A stretch of DNA of 36,979 bases from Anaerolineales bacterium (lineage in GTDB: Bacteria > Chloroflexota > Anaerolineae > Anaerolineales > DRMV01): positions 1 through 36,979 of the forward strand of contig JALSPJ010000131.1 in assembly GCA_026985995.1 (NCBI GenBank). The letters run 5' to 3'. Each line of letters opens with the position of its first letter. The stretch's first letter is position 1. This document shows positions 1-7,706 of this stretch, in pieces. The notes beneath the pieces are model-generated. The model saw only the letters and a list, made by a program, of their open reading frames with translations, was not told the origin of the DNA and made no database searches. Made by a program: the position numbers and the translations under genes.

Positions 1-1044
1 GGGCGGGCACACATGGCAGGCCAGGTCTTCGTCGGTGGGCTCGAAGCCAAACGCGCCGCGACAGGTGTTGTCCACCCGGGCGATGGCGCGCGCGGGGAAC
101 AAGGGATGGTCGGGGTAAGGCGACCCTGCGTTGGGGAAGGGGATGCTATCGTGGAAGTTCATGGCCGCGGGCCAGTTCAGCTTGCCATCGGCCCACACCC
201 ACCAGGTGAACTGGTCGCGACCTTCCAGCAGGGTGCGCTTGAAGGCCAGTTGCACCACGGGGCGCTCGCCGGGCACCCAGCGGGCCCAGGCCAGGTCCGG
301 GTCCTCGCCCCGGGCTTCGTAATACAGCAGACGCTCGTAGCCGGTGCCATTGAAGGGCGCATCGGGCAGGCAGGCTCGGGCCGCGCCCATGTCTTCGTCG
401 GCATCGACATACACGGCCACCCGGGTGTCGGCCCACTCGGTGCTCTGCACGCCCCGCTCCACCCACACCAGCAGGTCCCCCCGGCCATCCCGGTCCAGGT
501 CCAGCTCCACGCCATAGCTGCCCTGAGGAAAGCCCACATCGGGGTGCAGCCCGTAAAGCACGATGGTGACATACACCCATTGCGCGTCCAGGCTCAAGCG
601 GGCCTCGGTGATGTCCAGGTCGGGGAAGTAAGTATCCTGGGTGTTTTCGACGAAGGGGCGTTCGTAGATGTTGCGGGTGTAGGTATCGCCGCCCTGGGGC
701 ACCACGGGCTGGCCGGGTTGCAGGTCCTGGCCCGTAGGCCGGTCCCACAAGGTGGCCTGGGCCGGGGGCGGCTCGCCGGGACGGGTTTGATGCTCGCCGG
801 GGGGTGCGGCTTTCAACCGGGCCGGCTGCCACACGCCGAAGGGCAGACCCAAAGGGCGGCGCACCGGCGCGTTGGTTCCCCCGGCGGGGGTTGTGGTGGG
901 CGCACCGGTCGGGGTCGCGACCGGCGGCGCGGTGGCCTGCGAGCCGGTGCCCAGGCTTAAGCGGCAGGCCAGCCCCCCAGCCAGCAGGGCCAGCACCACC
1001 GCCCCCCACGCGAAAAGACGCCAAAAGCGCGCTCGTCGGAACAT
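1..1044 (-). CDS. Exported lipoprotein of unknown function (3' end outside window)
   Basis: The reading frame is open from the ATG at 1044 to the left edge (348 codons, no stop), so the C-terminus is missing. The start is supported by AGGAGG six bases upstream. The N-terminus has a basic start, a hydrophobic stretch and a GLAC lipobox-like site with Cys27, which suggests a lipoprotein signal peptide. A Pro/Thr/Ala-rich linker follows (about residues 35-60). The rest is a soluble domain with an Asp-rich segment DLDRDGRGD near its middle and a Cys-rich stretch at the truncated end (ACHVCPP). I do not recognise the family; the Asp-rich segment could bind calcium, but that is a guess. It lies 79 bp downstream of the GNAT gene on the same strand and may be the last gene of that operon. 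Confidence 0.75.
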   Translation of the reverse strand, partial: MFRRARFWRLFAWGAVVLALLAGGLACRLSLGTGSQATAPPVATPTGAPTTTPAGGTNAPVRRPLGLPFGVWQPARLKAAPPGEHQTRPGEPPPAQATLWDRPTGQDLQPGQPVVPQGGDTYTRNIYERPFVENTQDTYFPDLDITEARLSLDAQWVYVTIVLYGLHPDVGFPQGSYGVELDLDRDGRGDLLVWVERGVQSTEWADTRVAVYVDADEDMGAARACLPDAPFNGTGYERLLYYEARGEDPDLAWARWVPGERPVVQLAFKRTLLEGRDQFTWWVWADGKLNWPAAMNFHDSIPFPNAGSPYPDHPLFPARAIARVDNTCRGAFGFEPTDEDLACHVCPP

Positions 1045-1123
1045 GGCCAACCTCCTGAGGGGAATGTACACCCCGGTTGTAGGAGGTTGGCGTGAAAAAA
1101 GTGTGAAATTGGCCGAGGGAAAA

Positions 1124-1717
1124 TCAAGGGGCCGGGCTGCCCTGCACGGCCGCGCCGGGGTATGGCCACTCGCGCCACCAGGGCGGCGGGGTCCATTCCT
1201 CCCGCAGCACGGCCATCATCAGGGAATCGTGATACGCGCCCCGGTAGTAAATGGCCCGCCGACGCCGGCCCTCGAGCCGAAAGCCCACTTTTTCGTAGGC
1301 CCGCTGGGCCCGGCGGTTGAAGTCATACACTTCCAGCTGCACCCGCTGTAAGTTGAGGATTTCGAAGGCGATGCCCACCAACGCCTGGAGGGCCTCGGTG
1401 CCATAGCCCTGGCCCCAATAGGCCTTTTCGCCAATGGCCACGGCCAGCTCGGCCCAGCGGTGCCGCCAGGCGATGTGAATGAGGGCCATGTTGCCAATGG
1501 GTCGCCAGCCGTCGCCCTCCCGCACTTCAAAAGTCAGGGGGCGTTGCTCCAAAGGCAGCTGCCGCTGGCGGGTGAACCACTCCTCTTCGTCTTCGATGCT
1601 CAAGGGCCAGATGGTGGTGATGTATTGGTGCACCTCGGGGTCGTTCATCCAGGCGACGAACAAGGGCAAATCCGCGCGGGTGATGGCCCGCAAGCGCAAG
1701 CGGGGGGTGTAAAACAT
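1124..1717 (-). CDS. GNAT family N-acetyltransferase (RimJ/RimL-like)
   Basis: A 197-residue protein of the usual length for the Acetyltransf_3 group, which moves the acetyl group of acetyl-CoA to an amine. It opens with TPRLRLRAITRADLP, the typical first strand and helix of RimJ/RimL-like enzymes. The acetyl-CoA loop region WGQGYGTEAL (around residue 100) and the later NRRAQRAYEKVGF segment are both characteristic. The substrate cannot be told from sequence. The start at 1717 has GAGGAGG six bases upstream. The meaB stop codon is only 11 bp before it, so the two are almost certainly co-transcribed, which is an unusual pairing with mutase accessory genes. Confidence 0.88.
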   Translation of the reverse strand: MFYTPRLRLRAITRADLPLFVAWMNDPEVHQYITTIWPLSIEDEEEWFTRQRQLPLEQRPLTFEVREGDGWRPIGNMALIHIAWRHRWAELAVAIGEKAYWGQGYGTEALQALVGIAFEILNLQRVQLEVYDFNRRAQRAYEKVGFRLEGRRRRAIYYRGAYHDSLMMAVLREEWTPPPWWREWPYPGAAVQGSPAP

Positions 1718-1728
1718 GGGTGGCCTCC

Positions 1729-2718
1729 TCAGGGGGAACCGGCGTCGCCGCGCGGCGGGGGTGTGGGCAACGTGGGCGCGTCGTCCAGCAGCTGCGCGGC
1801 CGCCTGGTCGGGGGTCAGCTCACGGCGGGCCAGGGCCTGCAGCACCGCATCGTAGCGGCCGGGTTCCACCCGGGCCCGCCAGCGACGCCACAGCGCGTCG
1901 CGCAGCGCGCGCTCCAACGCGGCCTGCAAGCGCCGGGCTTCGTGCTGTTGCCATGCACCGCTGCGCTGCAAATGCTGCCGGTGGGCGACAATGGCCTGAG
2001 CCACCTGGGGCACGCCCTGGCCCGTGGTGGCCACGGTGAGCAGCACAGGGGGCTGCCAGGCCGCGGCGCGCCGCGGGCCCAAGCGGAGCATTTCCTCCAA
2101 AATGCGGCGGGTGCGTTGGGCATCGGGCCGGTCGGCTTTGTTGACCACCAGAATGTGGGCGATTTCGAGCATCCCGGCCTTGATGGCCTGAATGTCGTCG
2201 CCTAAGCCGGGGGCCTGCACCACCAGCACGGTGTGGGCTAAGCGCATGATGTCGACCTCGGCCTGGCCGGCGCCCACGGTTTCGACGAAGATGGGGTTGT
2301 AGCCGGCCGCGTCGAGCACCTGCACGGCCTGTTCGGTGGCCTGAGCCAGGCCGCCCACCGCGCCCCGGGAGGCCATGCTGCGGAAGAAGACGGCCGGGTC
2401 CTGGGCCAGCCGGGGGGTGAGGCGCACCCGGTCGCCCAGCAGCGCGCCGCCGGTGTAGGGGCTGCTGGGGTCCACGGCCAGCACGGCCACCCGCTGCTGG
2501 GGGTGGTGCTGCCGCCAATGCTGCACCAGCGCGGCCACCAGGGTGGATTTGCCCGCGCCCGGCGGCCCGGTGACGCCCACGATGTGCGCCCGCCCGGCAT
2601 GGGGGAAGAGGGCCTGCCACGCGGCGCGGCCCTCGGCCGCGGCGTTTTCCACCCAGGTGAGCACCCGGGCCAGGGCCCGTCGGTCGCCTTGCAGCACTTG
2701 GGCGGCCCAGTCGTTCAT
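1729..2718 (-). CDS. meaB: Methylmalonyl-CoA mutase-associated GTPase MeaB (ArgK family)
   Basis: MeaB is a G3E-family P-loop GTPase that protects and reloads B12-dependent acyl-CoA mutases. The 329-residue protein has the P-loop GPPGAGKS at residues 51-58, the family signature [16 protein letters not shown], the switch-like [11 protein letters not shown] and the base-specificity motif NKAD. The start at 2718 overlaps the stop of the upstream cobalamin-binding subunit as ATGA (2715-2718), which implies translational coupling. Length and motif order match the family. It sits directly behind the mutase B12-binding subunit, as in many bacteria with split mutases. Confidence 0.95.
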   Translation of the reverse strand: MNDWAAQVLQGDRRALARVLTWVENAAAEGRAAWQALFPHAGRAHIVGVTGPPGAGKSTLVAALVQHWRQHHPQQRVAVLAVDPSSPYTGGALLGDRVRLTPRLAQDPAVFFRSMASRGAVGGLAQATEQAVQVLDAAGYNPIFVETVGAGQAEVDIMRLAHTVLVVQAPGLGDDIQAIKAGMLEIAHILVVNKADRPDAQRTRRILEEMLRLGPRRAAAWQPPVLLTVATTGQGVPQVAQAIVAHRQHLQRSGAWQQHEARRLQAALERALRDALWRRWRARVEPGRYDAVLQALARRELTPDQAAAQLLDDAPTLPTPPPRGDAGSP

Positions 2719-3146
2719 GCGGGGGAACCCTCCGGTTGGGCCGAGCCGCGCACCACGGCCTCGATGTCGGCCACGATTTGGCGGGTGGGTGCGCCGGGGC
2801 CGTAGACTTTGTACACGCCTAAGGCCAGCAGTTTGGGCACATCCTGCGGCGGGATGATGCCGCCGACGATGACGGGTACATCGCCCAGGCCCCGGGCCCG
2901 CAGGGCTTCCAACACCTGGGGCACTAAGGTCATGTGCGCGCCCGAGAGGATGGACAGGCCCACCACATCCACATCCTCTTGCAGCGCGGCTTCGGCAATC
3001 ATTTCGGGGGTTTGGCGCAGGCCGGTGTAAATGACTTCCATGCCCGCGTCGCGCAGGGCCCGGGCCACGATTTTCGCGCCCCGGTCGTGGCCGTCGAGAC
3101 CCGGCTTGGCGATGAGCACCCGAATGGGGCGGGAAGTTGCCGTCAT
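2715..3146 (-). CDS. Cobalamin-binding (small/C-terminal) subunit of a methylmalonyl-CoA-type mutase
   Basis: A 143-residue B12-binding domain. The motif DGHDRG near residue 19 supplies the histidine that ligates cobalt from below, and later VVGLSIL and [10 protein letters not shown] complete the Rossmann-like fold (known for the family). It forms the adenosylcobalamin subunit of a heterodimeric mutase that interconverts methylmalonyl-CoA and succinyl-CoA or a related acyl-CoA pair. The start at 3146 was chosen because GGAGGAGG lies just upstream; a start at 3203 would add 19 residues with no family support. The catalytic large subunit is not in this window. The gene overlaps meaB by four bases (ATGA). 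Confidence 0.9.
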   Translation of the reverse strand: MTATSRPIRVLIAKPGLDGHDRGAKIVARALRDAGMEVIYTGLRQTPEMIAEAALQEDVDVVGLSILSGAHMTLVPQVLEALRARGLGDVPVIVGGIIPPQDVPKLLALGVYKVYGPGAPTRQIVADIEAVVRGSAQPEGSPA

Positions 3147-3234
3147 GGCCTCCTCCGTAGCGCGGTATAAGCTCGCCTTTACCGACATCCCACCGATTTG
3201 CATACGCTGGACCGCCTCCGCCCACCATGATGAA

Positions 3235-3270
3235 ACCGCCGCGGCCCGGACAAGGCCGAACCGCGGCGGT
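3235..3270 (-). terminator. Stem-loop downstream of the BMP lipoprotein gene
   Basis: A GC-rich inverted repeat with arms 3235-3249 and 3256-3270 forms a stem of about 15 bp (two G:U pairs) and a short loop. It starts 26 bp after the stop codon of the leftward substrate-binding protein gene. Only three T residues follow on the minus strand, so it is a weaker-looking intrinsic terminator or an mRNA 3'-end stabiliser. Confidence 0.6.
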
Positions 3271-3295
3271 CTTCAACAGGCTTCTTGGCGCGGGA

Positions 3296-4630
3296 TTACT
3301 CCGACACGCTCTGGCCTTCCATGCCCTGCAGCAGCTGGGGCAGGTACCAGATTTGCTGGTCCGTGGCCACTTCGCCGTCCTTGAGGTACTCGGTGCCGTC
3401 TTGCAGGTAAAGCGGCCCGGTCCACAGGTTGAGGCCGTTGGCCAGTTCGCCGATGAATTGGTCCACCTGGCCCGACGCTTCGTCGCTCAGGCCGGGGCCC
3501 TTGATGAAGCCCACGGAAGAGGTCTCGTGGTTGTTGATGTCATTCCAATCGGGGCCCAGCCACAGGAACTGGGATTCCCAGGTGCCGTTTTGCGCGGCTT
3601 CGATGAGTTGCTTGTAGCCGGGGTACCAGTTGAAGTAGGGCACGCCTAAGCACACCTCGGGGGCCTCTTCGCACGCACCCTCGTAGTCATAGGGAATGGC
3701 CCAGGCCTTCTGGCCCTGGTCGGCGAACTTCTTGGCTTCCACCAGCGCTTCGGTGGTGTCGATGCCCGAGATGACCACATCGTAGCCGTTCTGGAAGAAC
3801 TCGTCCGCGACCTGGGTGGGGTCCAGGGTCACGCCGGGGATGTGGAACCAGAAGCCAATCCAGGTGACCTTGAACTTGAGGTCCGCGGGGTCCTGGCCGC
3901 GATAATTCTCCCAGCAATACTTGGCGCCCAGGTAAGCCGAGGCTGCCAGGCGGCGGGTTTCGTCGTTAATCAGCGGGCCCAGGTAGCCGATTTGGCCGCT
4001 CTCGGTGGTGAGGGCCGCGGCGCAACCGGCAATCATCTTGCCGTACTCCATGCGGCCCATGAGGTTGGCCAGGTTGGGCACCTCTTCGTAGTTCTTGCCG
4101 TCCTTCCACACCTGGTCGCCCGAGATGTGGATGACGAACACATCGGGGTTGTCCTTGGCGAACGCGGTGGCGTCGTCTTTCATGTCATCGGAGTTGAAGA
4201 TGACGACCTTGGCGCCCTGGTTGACCAGCTCCGCGGCCAGCTGGGCCGAAGTGGTGCCGGGCCGGTCCGCGGGGTTGACCTTGTCGACATAAATCATCTT
4301 GACGCCCAGGGATTCTTCCACCCGCTTGGCGGCTTCATAGTGGGCCTGGCTCCAGCCCCGGTCGTTGTAGGGGCCCACCAGCAGCAAGCCGAAGGTGAAT
4401 TCGCCGGCCATCTCCTCGCCGCCGGGGGCTTCGGTGGCTTCCTCTTTGGGCGCTTCGGTGGCTTCCGCGGCCGGGGCTTCGGTGGCCTCGGCCTTGGGCG
4501 CGGCCTCGGTCATTTCTTCCTTGGCCGCGGGGGTGGCTTCCTGCTGGCCGCCACCGCAAGCCGCCAGCGCGCTCAGCACCAACGCCAACATGAGCACCAG
4601 TGCGAGCCATCGCCAATGGGTCTTCTTCAT
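3296..4630 (-). CDS. BMP family ABC transporter substrate-binding lipoprotein (PnrA/Med-like)
   Basis: A 444-residue extracytoplasmic solute receptor. The N-terminus is a lipoprotein signal with LSALAAC (Cys25), followed by a low-complexity acidic Glu/Ala/Thr/Pro linker (about residues 30-75, TEAP repeats) like those of many Chloroflexota solute receptors. The mature domain begins FTFGLLLVGPYNDRGWSQAHYEA, which is diagnostic of the BMP/PnrA family. Known members bind purine nucleosides or act as Med-like proteins, so a nucleoside or related ligand is likely, but the ligand is not readable here. The start at 4630 has GGAAGGAGG upstream. No ATPase or permease genes are adjacent, so it is either an orphan or its partners lie elsewhere. 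Confidence 0.92.
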   Translation of the reverse strand: MKKTHWRWLALVLMLALVLSALAACGGGQQEATPAAKEEMTEAAPKAEATEAPAAEATEAPKEEATEAPGGEEMAGEFTFGLLLVGPYNDRGWSQAHYEAAKRVEESLGVKMIYVDKVNPADRPGTTSAQLAAELVNQGAKVVIFNSDDMKDDATAFAKDNPDVFVIHISGDQVWKDGKNYEEVPNLANLMGRMEYGKMIAGCAAALTTESGQIGYLGPLINDETRRLAASAYLGAKYCWENYRGQDPADLKFKVTWIGFWFHIPGVTLDPTQVADEFFQNGYDVVISGIDTTEALVEAKKFADQGQKAWAIPYDYEGACEEAPEVCLGVPYFNWYPGYKQLIEAAQNGTWESQFLWLGPDWNDINNHETSSVGFIKGPGLSDEASGQVDQFIGELANGLNLWTGPLYLQDGTEYLKDGEVATDQQIWYLPQLLQGMEGQSVSE

Positions 4631-4766
4631 GGGGGTTCCTCCTTCCGAAAGGGGATGGGACAACGCTTGCAATGAGGTGGAGAGGCCGCCCACCGTGGGG
4701 GCTCTGATGGGGACGGGCGCCATGGCGGTGCCCGTACTTCCGCGTGGCGTCCTCCTCCAGGGTTTT

Positions 4767-4796
4767 ATTGTACCGGAAAATCGCCACGCGCGCCAA
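4767..4796 (-). promoter_or_regulatory. Predicted sigma70-type promoter of the BMP lipoprotein gene
   Basis: On the minus strand, TTGGCG (4796-4791) and TACAAT (4772-4767) are separated by 18 bases. Transcription would start near 4760, giving a leader of about 130 bases before the ATG at 4630. I recognise no riboswitch in that leader. It contains a short imperfect palindrome centred on GCCATGGC (around 4722). Confidence 0.5.
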
Positions 4797-4801
4797 CCGA
4801 T

Positions 4802-4830
4802 TTGACAACCCGTTGCAGCTACGGTACAAT
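4802..4830 (+). promoter_or_regulatory. Consensus promoter of the tRNA gene
   Basis: TTGACA (4802-4807) and TACAAT (4825-4830) are separated by exactly 17 bases. The predicted start lies near 4837, a few bases before the mature tRNA 5' end at 4842. The promoter diverges from that of the BMP gene. Confidence 0.75.
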
Positions 4831-4841
4831 TGAGGGCGCTC

Positions 4842-4913
4842 GGCGAGGTAGCTCAATGGCAGAGCGGGGGAATCATAATCCCTAGGTTGTGGGTTCGACT
4901 CCCACCCTCGCCA
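4842..4913 (+). tRNA. tRNA with CAT anticodon (elongator Met; Ile2 possible)
   Basis: A complete 72-nt cloverleaf. Acceptor stem is 4842-4848 with 4906-4912, D-arm GCTC/GAGC at 4851-4854 and 4862-4865, anticodon stem 4867-4871 with 4879-4883, anticodon CAT at 4874-4876, T-arm GTGGG/CCCAC at 4889-4893 and 4901-4905, and discriminator A at 4913. CCA is not encoded. The first pair is G1:C72, so it is not initiator tRNA, which has a 1:72 mismatch. A CAT anticodon outside the initiator means elongator Met or, after lysidine modification, Ile2; elongator Met is my preference, without proof. Confidence 0.93.
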
Positions 4914-4925
4914 CAGACAACATCA

Positions 4926-4954
4926 AAGCCCCCAGGGTGGGGGCTTGTTCTTTT
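4926..4954 (+). terminator. Rho-independent terminator after the tRNA gene
   Basis: A perfect 8-bp stem, AAGCCCCC (4926-4933) with GGGGGCTT (4939-4946), has a five-base loop and is followed by GTTCTTTT. It begins 12 bases after the tRNA, so the tRNA is a single-gene transcript. Confidence 0.85.
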
Positions 4955-5053
4955 GCCCCCACCCCATAGGCCAAATCCCCCGGGAGCGCATGGGCGTTTT
5001 TTCCGTGGTCGGGTTTCCCTCCTGGCGTTATCATCCTTTTTGTGAGGTACGCC

Positions 5054-6511
5054 ATGACGCTTCCCTGGTGGTTTTGGGCCGTCGGCTTTGGCCTGGGGCT
5101 GTGGGGCCTGCTGTATTGGCCTCCGGCGCGGCGGGCGTTGGTCGCCTGGCAACGCCGTTGCTCGCCCCGGGTCGCGGGGCTCATCGGCCGGGCCCTGTGT
5201 TGGGCGCCGTCGCCGTTGCACCTCAACCCCCGCTTGCGCTGGCGCGACCGTTTCTTCGTGCTGGCCGCGCTGGGGTGGCTGGGGACCGCCCTGTACGCGT
5301 GGCCACCCATCTACCAGCGCCTCCAATGGCGGGTGGATGTGTGGCTCACCCGAGCCCGGCTCACCCTGCACCCGGTGCGGGGCAACCCCCTGGCCCAGGT
5401 GCCCACCCTGGCTTACGCCACGCCAACGCCAACCCCCACGGCCACCGCCCCACCGCCCACGGCCACGCCGCGCGCCAGCCCTTCCCCCACCCCGGCTCTG
5501 AGCCCCACGCCTACGCCCTCGCCGTCGCCCACGCCTTCCCCCACGCCCCTGCCGCCCCAGGTCTCGCTGCCCCCCATGCCCCGCTGGGAACAACAGGACA
5601 TCAACAACTGCGGCCCGGCTACGCTGGCCTTCTACCTCGCCTGGTGGGGCTGGCAGGGCGACCAGCAAACCATTGCCCAGGTGGTCAAGCCTAACCCCCG
5701 GGACCGCAATGTGAATGTGGAAGAGCTGGTGGCCTATGTGCAGGAAGAGGTGCCGGACCTGTGGGCCGAGTTTCGCGTCGGCGGCACCCTCGAGACCCTC
5801 AAAGGCTTCCTGGCCGCTGGCTATCCGGTGATGATTGAAACCGGCATGTTGCTCGACGAAGGCTATTGGCCCGGCGACGACCGTTGGGCCGGGCATTACC
5901 TCTTCCTCACCGGCTACGACGATGGGCAAGGCGTGTTCATCGTGCAAGATTCCTTCCGCGGGCCCGACCGGCGGGTGCCTTACGAGGAACTCGACGCGGA
6001 TTGGCAGGCGTTCAACCGGGTGTATATTTTGGTGTACCCCATGGCCAGTCAAAGCCGCATACAACGCCTGCTGGGGCCCCATTGGGATACCGACTACAAC
6101 CGCCAGGCCGCGCTGCAGCAGGCCCAACGGGAAACCGAAGCCGAGCCCGGCAACGCGTTCGCCTGGTTCAACTTAGGCACCAACTGGGTTTATTTTGAAA
6201 AATGGGACCGCGCGGCCGCGGCCTATGACCGGGCCTTCGACATCGGCCTGCCCCAGCGCATGTTGCGCTACCAGTTCGGCCCCTTCTTCGCCTACTTCCA
6301 CAGCTGGCAGCTGGAAAAGCTGCAGGCCATCTTAGACTACGCGTTCCAAATCACTCCCAACTCCGAAGAAGCCTGGCTGTGGCAGGGCTGGCTGTATGTG
6401 CGTTTGGGGAAAACAGAACAGGCGGCCGAGGCCTTTCGCCAGGCGCTGGAATACCATCCCGCCTATCGCGATGCGCAATACGCGCTGCGTTACCTGGGGC
6501 TGACGCCGTAA
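5054..6511 (+). CDS. Membrane-anchored C39-like cysteine peptidase domain protein with TPR repeats
   Basis: A 485-residue protein. An N-terminal hydrophobic segment (about 4-24) and a second one near 70-85 suggest membrane anchoring. A Pro/Thr/Ser linker spans about 120-170. The C39-like domain follows: Cys186 in NNCGPAT, His281 in GHYLFLTGYD and Asp299 in VQDSF form a plausible papain-like triad (Peptidase_C39_2-like). About three TPR units occupy 345-480, including NAFAWFNLGTNWVYFEKWDRA. The domains are clear; the substrate is unknown, and the domain could be non-proteolytic. ATG 5054 follows GTGAGGT; a GTG at 5042 is in frame but lies inside that ribosome-binding region. Confidence 0.85.
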   Translation: MTLPWWFWAVGFGLGLWGLLYWPPARRALVAWQRRCSPRVAGLIGRALCWAPSPLHLNPRLRWRDRFFVLAALGWLGTALYAWPPIYQRLQWRVDVWLTRARLTLHPVRGNPLAQVPTLAYATPTPTPTATAPPPTATPRASPSPTPALSPTPTPSPSPTPSPTPLPPQVSLPPMPRWEQQDINNCGPATLAFYLAWWGWQGDQQTIAQVVKPNPRDRNVNVEELVAYVQEEVPDLWAEFRVGGTLETLKGFLAAGYPVMIETGMLLDEGYWPGDDRWAGHYLFLTGYDDGQGVFIVQDSFRGPDRRVPYEELDADWQAFNRVYILVYPMASQSRIQRLLGPHWDTDYNRQAALQQAQRETEAEPGNAFAWFNLGTNWVYFEKWDRAAAAYDRAFDIGLPQRMLRYQFGPFFAYFHSWQLEKLQAILDYAFQITPNSEEAWLWQGWLYVRLGKTEQAAEAFRQALEYHPAYRDAQYALRYLGLTP

Positions 6512-6832
6512 GGGGCAGCAAATCGCGGGGTAGGCGCGCGGGGATGAAGCCGCGGATGCACGCGGATGGACGCGGATGAAAAAAGCGGCGAGCGGGGAGC
6601 ACGGTAGGGGCGACCCGGCTGGTCGCCCGCCGCGGTAGGGGCGCAGCGTGCTGCGCCGGGGGGATGAAGCCGCGGATGAAGGACAGCAGTCAGCAGGGAG
6701 CAACGCGCGGCCCCTGCCAACTTCCAACCACCAACCACCAACCGCTCCCTCCGTGCTCTCCGTGCCTCCGTGTGAACCTTCAGCCGAAAACCAAAGCAGC
6801 ACGAGCGTGCCGCGGTCCAAAAGGCGCAGCCT
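6512..6832. repeat. Intergenic mosaic of repeat modules
   Basis: There is no gene here, between two converging genes. From left to right are CGCGGATG-type direct repeats (6541-6580), an inverted repeat around GGGGCGACC/GGTCGCCC (6603-6629), an inverted repeat around GGCGCAGC/GCTGCGCC (6634-6660), a second CGCGGATG copy (6661-6680), an AGCAGTCAGCAGGGAGC block (6682-6712), CAACCACC repeats (6720-6743) and a CCGTGCTCTCCGTG block (6750-6776). The same modules in the same order appear at 31550-32110, and parts occur at 29238-29295, 24335-24400 and 34071-34143. Confidence 0.8.
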
Positions 6833-7696
6833 TCAATCGTCGCGGCCTGGTGCGCGGCCCGCGTCGTCAGCAGTCCCTTGCGTTTCGTCGCGCGCCAGGC
6901 CGGCGCGCAGCCAGGCCTCGACCTGGGGCCGGGGAAGCCAGGCGGTCAGGTCCAGCGACAGGGGCGCGACGGCCACCTGACGCAGCACCTGCAGGGTATA
7001 GGCGTCGCTGTCGGGCTCGAAGACCCGCTCGGGGTTCGGCCAGCGGGCATAGCCTGGCACGCCGGGGGTCGTGGGGTCCTGCCGCCGGGATGGCACCACT
7101 CGGTAATAGCGTCGCCGGCTGACCCGGGTCACCCGCCAGGGGGTGCGGCGGGTTGCGTCGCCGGGGACATCAATTTTGAGCACATCCACCCCGGGCGGCA
7201 AACCCCCCTGGCGCAGCACGGCTCGGGCAAAGCGCGCGGTAAACCAGGCCGCGGTGTCAAAATCCAGGGCTGGCGCGTGGGCGTTGTGGTGTTGGTGGTC
7301 GGCCTCCAGCGAAACGGCCAGCGCGGGAATGCCCGAGGCTGCAGCTTCCAGGGCCGCGCCCACCGTGCCCGAGATGGTCACCCCGCTGCCCACATTTTCC
7401 CCCGCATTGATGCCGGCAATGACCAATTGCGGCCGGCGGGGCAGGATTTCATACAGCGCGATGAGCACCGTTTGCGCGGGGGTGCCATCGACGGCATACA
7501 CCGGCCAGGCCGCGGCAGTTTTGTGCCGCGTGACGCGGCCGCTGAGGTGGCCGAACATGCTGCGGCCAGCGCCGGTCCATTGTCGTTCGGGCGCGACGAT
7601 GACCACCTCGGCCAGGGGCGCCATGGCCCGGGCCACGGCTTCCAGCCCGGGGGAATGCACGCCATCGTCGTTGGTGATGAGGACCAGGGGGCGCAT
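6833..7696 (-). CDS. surE: 5'/3'-nucleotidase SurE
   Basis: SurE is a cytoplasmic metal-dependent phosphatase that removes phosphate from nucleoside monophosphates and is linked to stress survival. The 287-residue protein begins MRPLVLITNDDGVHSPG, with metal-binding Asp10-Asp11 in the NDDG motif. GINAGENVGSG and ISGTVGAALEA are the other conserved active-site segments. The start at 7696 has GAGGAAA upstream and lies 10 bp after the stop of the preceding membrane-protein gene. It is somewhat longer than the usual 250-260 residues because of a C-terminal extension rich in Arg, Gly and Asp. A His-rich stretch (DHQHHNAHA) follows the conserved core. It belongs to a recJ-led operon. Confidence 0.95.
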   Translation of the reverse strand: MRPLVLITNDDGVHSPGLEAVARAMAPLAEVVIVAPERQWTGAGRSMFGHLSGRVTRHKTAAAWPVYAVDGTPAQTVLIALYEILPRRPQLVIAGINAGENVGSGVTISGTVGAALEAAASGIPALAVSLEADHQHHNAHAPALDFDTAAWFTARFARAVLRQGGLPPGVDVLKIDVPGDATRRTPWRVTRVSRRRYYRVVPSRRQDPTTPGVPGYARWPNPERVFEPDSDAYTLQVLRQVAVAPLSLDLTAWLPRPQVEAWLRAGLARDETQGTADDAGRAPGRDD

Positions 7697-7706
7697 AAGC
7701 GTTTCC

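Noticed and set aside
13-960. Long rightward ORF opposite the lipoprotein gene
   Set aside because: It is antisense to a frame with a signal peptide, lipobox and AGGAGG site, and its Gly/His/Arg-rich product matches no family.
4631-4760. Riboswitch in the leader of the BMP gene
   Set aside because: The 130-base leader is long enough, but I could not match it to purine, cobalamin or other known riboswitch cores; only a short palindrome is visible.
6379-6832. Small protein genes in the repeat mosaics (for example with RSTLRPYRAGRPAG peptides)
   Set aside because: The peptides come from the inverted repeats read in any frame and recur at each repeat copy; there are no ribosome-binding sites.
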